Origin: Agmasoma carcini (nom. nud.)
Lineage: Eukaryota; Microsporidia; Thelohaniidae
Reading direction: 5' to 3'
DNA: 31,079 nucleotides
Assembly (NCBI GenBank): GCA_029232285.1
Contig: JAOXFI010000061.1
Span: 1-31,079 of the forward strand
The notes under the pieces were generated by a model that was not told the DNA's origin, ran no database searches, and saw only the letters and a list, made by a program, of their open reading frames with translations. This document shows, piece after piece, positions 17,413 through 25,690 of the stretch. The stretch's first letter is position 1; the number at the start of each line of letters is the position of its first letter. A program made the translations under genes and the position numbers.

Positions 17413-19494
17413 ATGTCTGAAGCAAACAACAACAAGTATGTAGGCGTAGGTGTCGATTTAGGTACAACTTTCTCATGCGTTGGTACTTTTACAAATGGTA
17501 GAGTCGAAGTCTTAAAAAACACAGATGGTGAACCAACAACACCATCAGTAGTATACTATGATCCTCAAGCAGGTAGTACCACAGTAGGTGCTAATGCTTA
17601 TTATGCTGGATCAGAATTCCCTGGTAACTTAGTATACGAAGCAAAGAGAATGATCAACCAGTCATACGACTCTAAAATCATTCAAGAGAGTATTGAAAAC
17701 TGGGCCTTTAAATTAAAGAAGAAGGAGGGCACATCTGATAACATCGTAGTAACTGTCAATATTAAAGGTGAAGAAGTCGAACTTAAACCAATTCAAATCT
17801 CTGCTGAGGTTTTGAGATACGTAACAGAACCATGTAAAGATAAGCTTGGTAAATACCCAAACAAGTATGTCGTAACACACCCTGCTTATTTCGATGACGA
17901 GGCCAAAAGAAGAACAAAGTATGCTGCTGAGATTGGTTGCTGCAAGGAAAAGGATGCTAAGGTAGAAATTAACTTACTTCCAGAACCCACTGCTGCTGCT
18001 ACTTACTATGCCTTTGATCTTATGGAAAAGAAGCAATATAAAGAAGATGATGAAGTATCTTACTTGGTAGTAGATATCGGTGGTGGTACTTTCGATTGTT
18101 CATATATGAATTTCACAGTCTCTGCTGGTACTCCTATCGGTGAAGTACAGGCTATTGATGGTGATCACAAGCTTGGTGGTATTGATTATGATAATATTTT
18201 GATGAAATATGCTAAAGATAAATTTGCTTTGGCCCATCCTACTGCTAAATTTGATCTAACCACTGAAGAAGGTATAAATGCCTCTAAAGCAGCTGATTTG
18301 AGATTAAGGAAGGCTTGTACCTCTACTAAGCTAACTTTATCCCAATCTCAATCTGCTACTATTGCTGTTAACTGGTATTGTGGACAAAAAGATTTGAGAA
18401 TTCCTATCCAAAGGGCTGAATTCGAGAGATTATCTGCCCCTCTCTTTGATAAGGTAGATGCAAAGGTTAAAGGTACTTTATTAAAGGTTAAGGACATTAA
18501 AGTCTTCTACAATGATAAAGGTCTTTTGAATATACCAGAAATACTAAGAGAGAACAAGATCAATGAAGCTAAGATCAATAGTATAATTGCTGAAGTTACA
18601 AAAGAAATTGATGCAGTTATTATGGTCGGTGGTTCATGTAAGATTCCAAGATTTAGATCACTTTTGGAGGAAAGATTTGGTGATAAAGTTAAGATGCCAA
18701 TTGATCCTGATTTGTCTATTGCCTTTGGTGCCACACTTGCTGCTAATGCAGGTAATCCTGATGTTGCATCTTCATCTAATGTGCCTGTAGTTGCTGATAT
18801 CACACCTCTTGCTTTCTGTATTGATACCGTTGGTGGTGTTGCTACTAAGCTTATTGATGCTAACTCAACGATTCCTATTAGAAAGTCACAAACATTTAGT
18901 ACTGCTGCTGATAGTCAAACATCAGTTGAAATTGTTATTTCTCAAGGTTGTTATAGTCTTACTAAGAATAACAAGCTTATTGGTAGATTTACTTTAGATG
19001 GTATTCCACCTGCTCCTAGAGGTACACCTCAAATTGATGTTACCTTCTATGTTGATGCAAATGGTATTCTTGAAGTAACTGCTTGTGAGAAGGGATCTAA
19101 TATTACAAATAAGATCACTATTTCTAATGCTAATGATATTTCTGCAGAAGAACTTGATGATATTAAGGCTAATTTTGAGAAATTTAGAGTAGCTGATGAA
19201 GAAGCTAAGAAAGTTATTGATGCTAAGAATGCATTTGATGCTGATGTTGGTTCTGCCGAGAGAGGTGTTGAGAGTCTTAACTTGACTGCTGAAGGTGTTG
19301 AGAATTTTAAGAATTTCTGTAAAGAGAATCAGCAATGGTTACTTACATGTGGTGATTCTGTTGAACTTGGAGCTGTTGAGAATAAGCATAACGAGTTTAA
19401 AGAGAAGCTAAAGGAGTTCTATACACAATACAAAGCTCCTGAGGGACAGGGTGCATCTAACAATGATAATCCAGATGTTGAGGAAGTCAATTAA
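17413..19494 (+). CDS. HSP70: Cytosolic HSP70 chaperone
   Basis: A 693-residue ATP-dependent chaperone of the cytosolic HSP70 (SSA) class. It has no signal or transit peptide. The nucleotide-binding domain shows GVDLGTTFSCVG (13-24), a VDIGGGTFD phosphate-2 block and VMVGG-type adenosine block (AVIMVGGSCKIPRF). The substrate-binding domain includes DITPLAFCIDTVGG and DGIPPAPRGTPQIDVTFYVDANGILEV. Compared with yeast SSA there is an extra stretch late in the ATPase domain, around VKDIKVFYNDKGLLNIPEIL. The protein ends EEVN instead of EEVD, the tail bound by TPR co-chaperones. The codon usage is richer in C/G third positions in the 5' half than elsewhere in the window, fitting high expression. 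A heat-shock element and CCC motif lie directly upstream. Confidence 0.97.
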   Translation: MSEANNNKYVGVGVDLGTTFSCVGTFTNGRVEVLKNTDGEPTTPSVVYYDPQAGSTTVGANAYYAGSEFPGNLVYEAKRMINQSYDSKIIQESIENWAFKLKKKEGTSDNIVVTVNIKGEEVELKPIQISAEVLRYVTEPCKDKLGKYPNKYVVTHPAYFDDEAKRRTKYAAEIGCCKEKDAKVEINLLPEPTAAATYYAFDLMEKKQYKEDDEVSYLVVDIGGGTFDCSYMNFTVSAGTPIGEVQAIDGDHKLGGIDYDNILMKYAKDKFALAHPTAKFDLTTEEGINASKAADLRLRKACTSTKLTLSQSQSATIAVNWYCGQKDLRIPIQRAEFERLSAPLFDKVDAKVKGTLLKVKDIKVFYNDKGLLNIPEILRENKINEAKINSIIAEVTKEIDAVIMVGGSCKIPRFRSLLEERFGDKVKMPIDPDLSIAFGATLAANAGNPDVASSSNVPVVADITPLAFCIDTVGGVATKLIDANSTIPIRKSQTFSTAADSQTSVEIVISQGCYSLTKNNKLIGRFTLDGIPPAPRGTPQIDVTFYVDANGILEVTACEKGSNITNKITISNANDISAEELDDIKANFEKFRVADEEAKKVIDAKNAFDADVGSAERGVESLNLTAEGVENFKNFCKENQQWLLTCGDSVELGAVENKHNEFKEKLKEFYTQYKAPEGQGASNNDNPDVEEVN

Positions 19495-19681
19495 AATAAT
19501 TATTTAATTTTTATTAAAAGTATAAATAGGGAATGTATAACAAATTTTAAGGTAGTGTGAAGGTCAAGATTTACAGCCCTTGACATTGCCATGGTTTTGT
19601 AAAAAAAATCTTTATTGTTTTCAAGTATAACCAAAAGGTACAATCCTATTTTTTATTTTATATATTTTATTTTACATTTAT
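19495..19681. other. Convergent 3' region HSP70 / kinase
   Basis: A 187-bp gap between two stop codons. It holds a weak hairpin (GTCAAG/CTTGAC at 19563-19584) and A/T sequence. No gene is seen. Confidence 0.5.
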
Positions 19682-20551
19682 TTAATATTTTATACTTTGA
19701 GCTTCAAATTTTCTAATTCTTTCCTCAAGTAATTCAATTCTACTTTCTCTGTATTTTAATTCTAATATTGTTAAATTTAATTTAATCTTTTCCACCCTAA
19801 CCAAATGCTTTGAAGTGATTCTATTTTTCTTTTGTAAGCATTTCATTAATATTTCATTCAATAATAAATCAGTACAAACGCTTTCAATATTTTTTGTCTT
19901 TATTTCACTATAAAGTAAACTTCTACTTTCACCCTTAAAAGGCTTTTGTAGATTCAACAATTCATACATAGAAACACCTAAGCTCCATACATCAATAGTA
20001 AAATCATATTTACTCTTTTGAATCACCTCTGGTGCCATGTAGAAAGGTGTGCCTACAACAGCACCAAAATCATAAGAATCAGAGCTAGTTGATAATGAAA
20101 AATCACATATTTTAAATTCTAAATATTCCTGATTTCTTACTATAAACTTATTGATTAAAATATTGGCAGGTTTTATATCTCTATGTATTATATTGTTGGC
20201 ATGTAAGTAGAATAATGCATCACTTACTTGAGCTAGCAATGACCATGCAAGACCTAATGATGGTTTTATGGACTTAAGACAGAAATACTTGATCATGCTA
20301 TCTAAAGTACCATAATTAGCATATTCAAGTATAATATAAATTGAATTTTTTACTTCTAAGTCATCAACAAACTTAATAATGCGTTTATGTGTTATTTTTT
20401 TAAGTATTTCAATTTCTCTTCTTGCATGTCTAAAATACTTCTCTACAACACTTTTACAGACAAATAAAGAGTCTGAACGAACATCTTTAAGCAAATAACA
20501 AATACCATGTGAACCTTTGCCTATTTTCTCTAAGAATTGGTAATTCTCCAT
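19682..20551 (-). CDS. NEK-like serine/threonine protein kinase
   Basis: A 289-residue protein kinase with little beyond the kinase domain. The glycine loop is IGKGSHG (10-16). The ATP lysine is K33 in VCKSV. The C-helix Glu is in RREIEIL (44-50). The catalytic loop is HRDIKPANIL (123-132). The activation segment ends GTPFYMAPE (167-175), and DVWSLGVSMYELL follows (187-199). The GTPxYMAPE end and overall layout suggest the NIMA-related (NEK) group, which governs mitosis and microtubules. The Mg-binding DFG is DFS here (150-152), with the aspartate kept. The last 40 residues (about 250-285) form a charged heptad-like helix, as in NEK coiled-coil tails. The subfamily is inferred. The gene is convergent with HSP70. 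Confidence 0.85.
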   Translation of the reverse strand: MENYQFLEKIGKGSHGICYLLKDVRSDSLFVCKSVVEKYFRHARREIEILKKITHKRIIKFVDDLEVKNSIYIILEYANYGTLDSMIKYFCLKSIKPSLGLAWSLLAQVSDALFYLHANNIIHRDIKPANILINKFIVRNQEYLEFKICDFSLSTSSDSYDFGAVVGTPFYMAPEVIQKSKYDFTIDVWSLGVSMYELLNLQKPFKGESRSLLYSEIKTKNIESVCTDLLLNEILMKCLQKKNRITSKHLVRVEKIKLNLTILELKYRESRIELLEERIRKFEAQSIKY

Positions 20552-20744
20552 AAAATAAAAAATAAAATTTTATTAAAACAAAATGCATAAATTAAATATA
20601 TTTAATAAATGACTAAAAACAAATAAAATGATTAACTAAATATTTATGCATATTAAAACATACTAATGCATATAAAATATTTATGCATATTAAAAATATA
20701 TTTATGCATAAATTACTAAAATATAATTAAATGACGATTAAGAT
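20552..20744. promoter_or_regulatory. Intergenic region rich in ATGCATA motifs (kinase upstream / eL22 downstream)
   Basis: ATGCATA occurs at about 20583, 20646, 20666, 20683 and 20704 in 190 bp. An AAAATTTTATT element lies next to the kinase start. The same octamer family recurs in the next two intergenic gaps. Confidence 0.55.
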
Positions 20745-21107
20745 TTATTCTTCCTTATCATAATCCACATCATCACTGACTGTATTAATGTATTTAAGCT
20801 GAATGTTGTTCAATTCATTTTCATCTCCACAAACTCTAACGAACTCTCTTAAGCTTTTAAATCTTAAGAATCTCTTAACATAAAGCTTCATATTTCTCTT
20901 TGTGACAAAACCAGCCTTACCCTCGACCAATACTTCAGATCCAAGGTCTTTGATTTTGACATCCTTTCTAGCAATTGATTTACTGTTGTTAACCTTCATT
21001 TTATCATGAAAGTAGTCCAACATCTCTTTTGCTGTAAGAATACCATCAGTTACTTGTTCAGCAATGCATATTTTAAAGGATCTAGTTGCTTCTGTCTTTG
21101 CGCTCAT
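20745..21107 (-). CDS. RPL22: 60S ribosomal protein eL22
   Basis: A 120-residue large-subunit ribosomal protein of the eL22 family. The conserved core is visible: FKICIAEQVTDGILTAKEMLDYFHDKMKVN (about 11-40), where VTDGI matches the family's VEDGI. The RNA-binding strand pair VKIKDLGSEVLVEGK, KRNMKLYVKRFLRF (about 70-83; YLKYLTKKYLKK in animals) and SLREFVRVCGD (the family's NLRDWLRVV) follow. The C-terminus is acidic (DDVDYDKEE), as in the family. The start codon is directly preceded by CCC (GGG at 21108-21110 on this strand), with AAAATTTTT just upstream, the expected promoter-proximal arrangement for a highly expressed microsporidian gene. Confidence 0.93.
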   Translation of the reverse strand: MSAKTEATRSFKICIAEQVTDGILTAKEMLDYFHDKMKVNNSKSIARKDVKIKDLGSEVLVEGKAGFVTKRNMKLYVKRFLRFKSLREFVRVCGDENELNNIQLKYINTVSDDVDYDKEE

Positions 21108-21120
21108 GGGAAAAATTTTT

Positions 21121-21215
21121 AAAAAAAATTATTTGCATAAAAAATAATATATGCATAAAAAATTATATTTGTATAAAAAATTATTTGCATAAAAAATAAT
21201 AGATGCATAAAATAA
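21121..21215. repeat. TTTGCATAAAAAAT tandem repeats upstream of eL22
   Basis: Five imperfect units of (A/T)TTGCATAAAAAAT(A/T)AT alternate between TTTGCATAAA and ATGCATAAA, with one TTTGTATAAA variant. They occupy nearly the whole gap between eL22 and the next gene. Confidence 0.75.
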
Positions 21216-21245
21216 ATTATTTAAATATTATTAACAATGTTTTAT

Positions 21246-21800
21246 TTATAAATAATCTGAACTATCTTCATAAATTAGTTTATGCTCTTCTTCAATTATT
21301 TTATGCATATTTTTATCAAATATTTTAATTTGAAAACCAAGTGCTTCTTTTAATTTTCTAGAAAATTTATTTTTAGTAAATAAAAATTTTAAGTCTTCTT
21401 CAAATTTTACTTCATAATTTAATAAATCTTCTTTTTGTTCAAAATATAAATTTTCATAAATAATTTTAGGTTTTTCTTTTGAATTTTTTTTATAATAATT
21501 TTTTACTATTTTTGAAATAAACAAAGATTCAAAATATTTTTCATTGTTGTAAATTTTTTTGATCAATTTCAAATCTTTATTTATGTAATAATTAAGATTT
21601 GAATCTTCATTATTATTTGTATTATTGTTGTTAGATTCAAGTCTTAAGTTGATCAATTTAAGATATACAGCTACATGTGGTAGGATTGACTTAGCATAAG
21701 AGAATGGAATATGTTTTATATTAAATTCTAACTTTAGCTCTTCATAAATTATTTGTTTTTTGTTTATCTTTTTTTTGTTTAGATAAGAAAATAAATCCAT
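21246..21800 (-). CDS. Hypothetical Lys/Asn-rich protein, 184 residues
   Basis: The family is not recognised. The protein is rich in Lys, Asn, Ile, Tyr and Glu and contains an Asn-rich spacer (about 57-66). Most of the rest could be helical. No signal peptide, membrane span or cysteine motif is seen. The intact frame across 550 bp, a start behind AAAAAAATTATC and placement between known genes argue that it is real. Composition alone suggests a nuclear or cytosolic protein with fast sequence change, but that is speculation. Confidence 0.65.
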   Translation of the reverse strand: MDLFSYLNKKKINKKQIIYEELKLEFNIKHIPFSYAKSILPHVAVYLKLINLRLESNNNNTNNNEDSNLNYYINKDLKLIKKIYNNEKYFESLFISKIVKNYYKKNSKEKPKIIYENLYFEQKEDLLNYEVKFEEDLKFLFTKNKFSRKLKEALGFQIKIFDKNMHKIIEEEHKLIYEDSSDYL

Positions 21801-22025
21801 GATAATTTTTTTATATTTATAATATTTATAATATTTTATAATATTTATAGTCTTTTATAATCTTTTATAATCTTTTATAATCTTAATATTTTACTTTATT
21901 AATAACAACTAAACTGCATAAATAAAATTTATTATTTTTGACATTCAAAACGAATTTAACCCTTTTGCATAAATATGATTGTTTCAAATCAAACTTAATA
22001 ATTTGTTTTTTATGCAATAACAATA
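21801..22025. promoter_or_regulatory. Divergent intergenic region with TGCATAAA motifs
   Basis: A 225-bp gap between two divergent starts. It holds a TTTATAATATTTATA-type short repeat run (about 21810-21890), TGCATAAA at about 21915 and 21966, and TATGCAATAA just before the plus-strand start. Confidence 0.5.
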
Positions 22026-22229
22026 ATGAAGAATAAAGACATAGTAGTATCAGAGCCTATGGATGACTTACGTTATAGAGAAGATGAAACTAATGTAGAA
22101 GAAAATATAGATAGAGCAATGATGGATGATGGTTTTGAACAACCTAGAAAGTCTAAAAAGTCATTCAAAGAGAAATTCATGCAATTTATATCATTCTGTA
22201 CATGTCATACATGTTGTAATGAAATGTAA
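22026..22229 (+). CDS. Small protein with Cys-rich C-terminal tail, 67 residues
   Basis: The family is not recognised. The first 40 residues are acidic (MDDLRYREDETNVEEN), then comes a basic patch (PRKSKKSFKEK, 46-56), a short hydrophobic-aromatic run (FMQFISF) and the tail CTCHTCCNEM with four cysteines. A basic-hydrophobic-cysteine order is typical of peripheral membrane proteins anchored by S-acylation; zinc binding through C-x-C-H-x-C-C is another option. It could also be a chance reading frame, but the codon usage is ordinary and the start lies just behind a TATGCAATAA motif. No membrane span is present. Confidence 0.5.
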   Translation: MKNKDIVVSEPMDDLRYREDETNVEENIDRAMMDDGFEQPRKSKKSFKEKFMQFISFCTCHTCCNEM

Positions 22230-22242
22230 TTAAATTAATAAT

Positions 22243-22455
22243 TAGTTATGTTGAGGTTAGTTATGTTGGGGTTATAATGTTGGGGTTATAATGTTAAGGT
22301 TATTATGTTAAGGTTAGTAAGTCAGGTTAGTTAGTCAGGTTAGTTAGTCATGGTTAGTTAGTCATGGTTATTATGTTAAGGTTAGTAAGTCAGGTTAGTT
22401 AGTCATGGTTAGTAAGTCAGGTTAGTTAGTCATGGTTAGTTAGTCATGGTTAGTT
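22243..22455. repeat. GGTTAGTTAGTCA(T) minisatellite
   Basis: About 15 units of 12-15 bp, including GGTTAGTTAGTCAT, GGTTAGTAAGTCA and GGTTATTATGTTAA variants. It is strongly strand-asymmetric (G/T on the plus strand) and lies directly after the small Cys-tail gene. Confidence 0.92.
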
Positions 22456-22854
22456 ATATAAATTTAATAAAATTTTTGTTTAAGGAAACATACTTGGTTT
22501 ACTGTGTAAAGGGTACAGACCTACACTGTAACGTTTAAAATAACGATTAATTAAACTATAACAAGACTATTCTCAACAGTCTTGTTCATTCTATGAATCT
22601 GGTATGTGATTGATAGTTAGACACTTTTCTTGAAAAATAATGGTTTTTTTACAATCAGTACTATTTTAATAAAATCCTTAATATAGTATTTTTCTAATTT
22701 CAATCTTTTCATATCAACTATTAAATTAATTTTCTTATCTAATTGTAAATTTTAGTTCAATATTATCTCTATATAAATAAAAATTATGAAAATATATTTG
22801 TTTTTTGATATGGAATATTTATAATTAGATGTAAAAATTAACAATTTTCTATTA
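22456..22854. other. Intergenic region downstream of VMA16
   Basis: Contains a perfect 9-bp stem with a 9-base loop (AACAAGACT at 22560-22568 pairing with 22578-22586) in a stretch that is less A/T-rich than its surroundings (22490-22620). An unrecognised small RNA is possible but not shown. The rest is A/T sequence. Confidence 0.4.
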
Positions 22855-23343
22855 TCATTTTAATTCTACACTAGACACCTTAGAATTAAGTACAATACCA
22901 ATAATAAACCCTATAAGACCAACTGAAGCAGGTATTATCTCTAAAATAACTATTTTATAGAATATATTTGGATCTTTAGCATCCATCAAACTTATTACTC
23001 CACAAATAACACCAGTTGATACTGAAGAATAATAATTACAAATACCAACAAACAACCCAGTACAAAAATAAATATAATGACTATTCTCTGTTATACTACC
23101 ATTCATCATAACACAAGTAATGATCCCCGTTAGAAAGTTAGCTTCACAAACTACAGTTCCTAATATTGATTTAGTACCAATATGAGGCTTTTTGATAGAT
23201 GCTCCACTTACATACTTACTTATGGTTAAAATACCTTTAGCTGTGCCTGTAGCACTAAGTATAAAGCATAGAAATATTCCAAGATAACCTAAATAATTTC
23301 TACCTAGTAAAATTAGAGGAAGAAGAATAAAAAAAATTAACAT
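22855..23343 (-). CDS. VMA16: V-ATPase proteolipid subunit c'' (Vma16)
   Basis: A 162-residue, highly hydrophobic proteolipid of the V-ATPase Vo ring, which carries protons across vacuolar or other acidic membranes. Four to five membrane spans are visible. GASIKKPHIGTKSILGTVV followed by CEAN matches the c'' signature, where yeast has VKAPRITTKNLISIIFCEV; E67 corresponds to the c'' buried glutamate. The last span holds ILEIIPASVGLIGFIIGI with E135, equivalent to the glutamate of the final helix. c and c' lack the xxPRIxTKNL block. It is shorter than the about 205-residue yeast protein, mostly at the N-terminus, where the first helix is just kept. It starts 27 bp from the divergent plus-strand small gene. 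Confidence 0.88.
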   Translation of the reverse strand: MLIFFILLPLILLGRNYLGYLGIFLCFILSATGTAKGILTISKYVSGASIKKPHIGTKSILGTVVCEANFLTGIITCVMMNGSITENSHYIYFCTGLFVGICNYYSSVSTGVICGVISLMDAKDPNIFYKIVILEIIPASVGLIGFIIGIVLNSKVSSVELK

Positions 23344-23370
23344 TGTTTATATAATTTTTAAAAAATAAAT
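23344..23370. promoter_or_regulatory. 27-bp shared divergent promoter
   Basis: The whole gap between the VMA16 start (minus) and the next start (plus) is 27 bp and centres on ATTTTTAAAAAAT, a near-perfect palindrome that reads similarly in both directions. Both genes must share it as promoter-proximal DNA. Function is inferred from position. Confidence 0.6.
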
Positions 23371-23568
23371 ATGGATTTTTTTTTTGAAACACTTAAAAAA
23401 ACAAATGATTATAAAAGAAGTGTTCAAAGTGTTAATCAAAAGCAATTAAAGAGGAAATTGGAGTTTATGAATGAAGTAAAGGTTGATTTAGACATTGAAG
23501 ATGAGTTTTATGAAATGTTAAGTTTAAAAAGGAAATTGGAAATTCTTGAAAAAATATATAAAAAATAA
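23371..23568 (+). CDS. Small helical protein, 65 residues
   Basis: The family is not recognised. After MDFFFETLKKTND it is a charged, probably helical chain (QLKRKLEFMNEVKVDLDIEDEFYEMLSLKRKLEILEKIYKK) broken by one acidic stretch near 40-47; the last 20 residues show a coiled-coil-like heptad pattern. It has no cysteine and no membrane span. A tight divergent arrangement with VMA16 and the shared palindrome support a real gene. Small subunits of nuclear complexes look like this, but no assignment is made. Confidence 0.5.
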   Translation: MDFFFETLKKTNDYKRSVQSVNQKQLKRKLEFMNEVKVDLDIEDEFYEMLSLKRKLEILEKIYKK

Positions 23569-24280
23569 ATAATTTTATGTTATTATCATTGTAGGAAAAG
23601 TTAGTGTTGGGAATGTTGTGATCAGCAAGTATAAACTGATGATTTTATTGCTAGCTGATCAATATTAATTATATTCAGTAATATATCACCATTTAAGTAA
23701 AAACGATATCTCAAGATATATATATGGACCATTAAAGGTTCTTAACCTTAGTTCAGGGACGCAAGTTTAATAAACAGTTTGGTTTTAGTTGCGACAACAG
23801 GGAAGATGTCATAATGCTATTTCAAGATAATATTGATTATAATTAATTCAAATATCTTAGACAGGTCAGAAATTATTTAAAGGATTTTACCCTTAGGGAG
23901 AATAGCCAGCGAGCATACAGACAGAATAAATAAACACTTTGAATCTACTTACAATAGTTAATATGGAAAATTGGGGTTTAGTATTATTTAAAATAAAATA
24001 AAATTTTAAGATGTAAAGAATCCAGATCAATGTGGAGAATGTTAGCTTTATATTGAATTAGAGTATAATATATTGAATACCATTAAGAACAACAGCAATC
24101 TGTTTGTATTATATATAGTTGGTTCGTATTTGATCAAGAGACTATGCTATAAAAATACAGCTTTACAAGCAAATTTTTAAATCTTAAATTATTGATGATA
24201 TTATTAAATCATTTCGATTTATTTGCATTCGTAAATATGTTTATGTGTATTATTAATATTGTATCAAAGGATGAAAAATA
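23569..24280. other. Gene-free region, possibly decayed mobile DNA
   Basis: The 23,750-23,960 part is clearly less A/T-rich than ordinary spacers here and reads open in pieces (for example QFGFSCDNREDVIMLFQDN near 23,778-23,834), but matches no family recognised. A decayed transposon is a fair guess. No RNA gene is supported. Confidence 0.4.
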
Positions 24281-24410
24281 TACACTGCTTTGTAAAAAAA
24301 AGTAGTACCTCTGAAAACGGTAATATTGAGCTAGATAAAAAATATAATAAAATAAATTCTTATAACATAAATGTATTATTATGTTTTTCAATATTTAGTG
24401 TAATCATTCC

Positions 24411-24433
24411 TGCAAAAAGTAGCACCCTAAAAC
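24411..24433. repeat. Internal copy of the Tc1/mariner inverted repeat
   Basis: TGCAAAAAGTAGCACC followed by CTAAAA matches the inner part of the right-hand terminal repeat (reverse complement), 128 bp inside the left end and just before the transposase start. It may be a subterminal transposase site or the end of a nested copy. Confidence 0.6.
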
Positions 24434-24476
24434 TTCTCTCTGTTTTTATAATAAAATTTTATTTAAAGAATAACCC

Positions 24477-25340
24477 ATGTCAAAACATCTTCCAGAAGAG
24501 CAAAAGGTCAATGTTATTAGTGATTTAATAAATGGTTTAAGTCAAAATTATATCCTTTTAAAACACAATATTTTGCGCAGAACAGTGCAATACATCAACA
24601 ATAAATAAATAAATCAATTAGTTGAAGAACGAGATCTAGACGACATATAAAGCTTAATTCTTTATCAGTAAATTATTTGATAAAGTGTATCGATAAAAAT
24701 CTATTTATCACTTTATCAGAAAATAAAAATCACCTATTAAAGCAATACATTCATATCAAATTTATCAAGGACTTTTAATAAACAAAGTATTAACACATTT
24801 ATTCTTGTTATTAAGCCATTGTAATACAAAAATATGTAATGAATTTTTAAAATTTCAAATGATTAGCTTAAACAAGTATTTTTCTGATGAATATTGATTG
24901 AGCCTTTATCAGCCAAATAGTTCTAGTTTTTGCGACGAAGGAAGAGAGAAAGAATAAATTCTAAGTATATTTTACCATCAGTAATACTATGGGTTGCATA
25001 TCACCCAAGGGGGTAGGTAGACTATGTTTATTGATCAAATTATTGACGCTGCAGCGTATAAACAATTTCTTCCTTAAAATCTCAAAATCGGCATTTATGA
25101 TGAGCATTAAAGATTTTATTTTACAACAAGACAATGCACTTTGTCACACAGCAAATCCAGTTCAAACAATAATAAATTATAAAAACCAAATAAAATAGCC
25201 ACTATAATCACTTGATCTAAACCTTTCGAGCATATATTAAGCGAAAATCAAGAGGTTTCGGGTTTTTGAAGAAAGATAAATTAAAAGATAAAATCCTTCA
25301 AATATAGATCATGAAATGGTTAGGCATTATGCTTAAAAAG
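24477..25340 (+). pseudogene. Tc1/mariner transposase, broken
   Basis: Starts with ATG at 24477 behind CCC. The first 43 codons read as the helix-turn-helix (MSKHLPEEQKVNVISDLING, then LSQNYI and RRTVQYI) and end at a stop at 24606. Later blocks follow in changing frames: FSDE, the first catalytic aspartate region (about 24882-24893); QPNSSSF; MGCISPKGVGRL (24989-25024; WGCIS in active relatives); FILQQDNALCHTA (about 25111-25149), the second aspartate; then a DLN...FEHI-type third-motif region near 25215-25240. Several stops and shifts mean it cannot give an active protein. The D/E identity of the last catalytic residue cannot be fixed. Confidence 0.85.
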
Positions 25341-25547
25341 AAGAACTTTGATTGTTTTAGAGCTCAGGGGAGACATGTTAATTATTAAATTTCGGGTTCT
25401 ACTTTTTTTCAAACATGATTACAGTAAAAATTATATTTAGAATTCATATTGATAAACACAAGAATTTTTTTAATTGTTTTCTATATAGTTTTATCTATCA
25501 AGACATTTTCATTTTTAGAGGTGCTACTTTCTTTGCAAAGCAGTTTA

Positions 25548-25690
25548 TTTGTAGTTAATAAAAATGTTTGTATTATTTTGTAATTTTATATGCTAATACT
25601 TTTATATTGTAGAAGCGTATTTGTTTTTAAAGATATCGGTATTTTTTATTAATATGTAGAAGTTTTGAAGTATGAATATTTTAGAATTTT
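25548..25690. other. A/T-rich sequence between two transposon relics
   Basis: No gene, RNA or repeat is seen. Confidence 0.4.

Larger units (their letters stand above)
24283..25545 (+). mobile_element. Degenerate Tc1/mariner transposon
   Basis: A 1,263-bp element. Imperfect terminal inverted repeats of about 32 bp lie at 24283-24315 and 25513-25545 (both read ACTGCTTTG inward, then an A-rich run, GTAG and ACCTCT). TA dinucleotides flank both ends (24281-24282 and 25546-25547), the target site of this superfamily. Between them lies a broken transposase reading on the plus strand. Size, ends, target site and coding content all agree. Confidence 0.88.

Noticed and set aside
18507..19335. Several frames inside HSP70 on both strands
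   Set aside because: Shadows of the strongly biased HSP70 codons.
24209..24528. Short frames on both strands over the left end of the Tc1/mariner element
   Set aside because: They cross the terminal repeat and do not match anything; the transposase itself starts at 24477.
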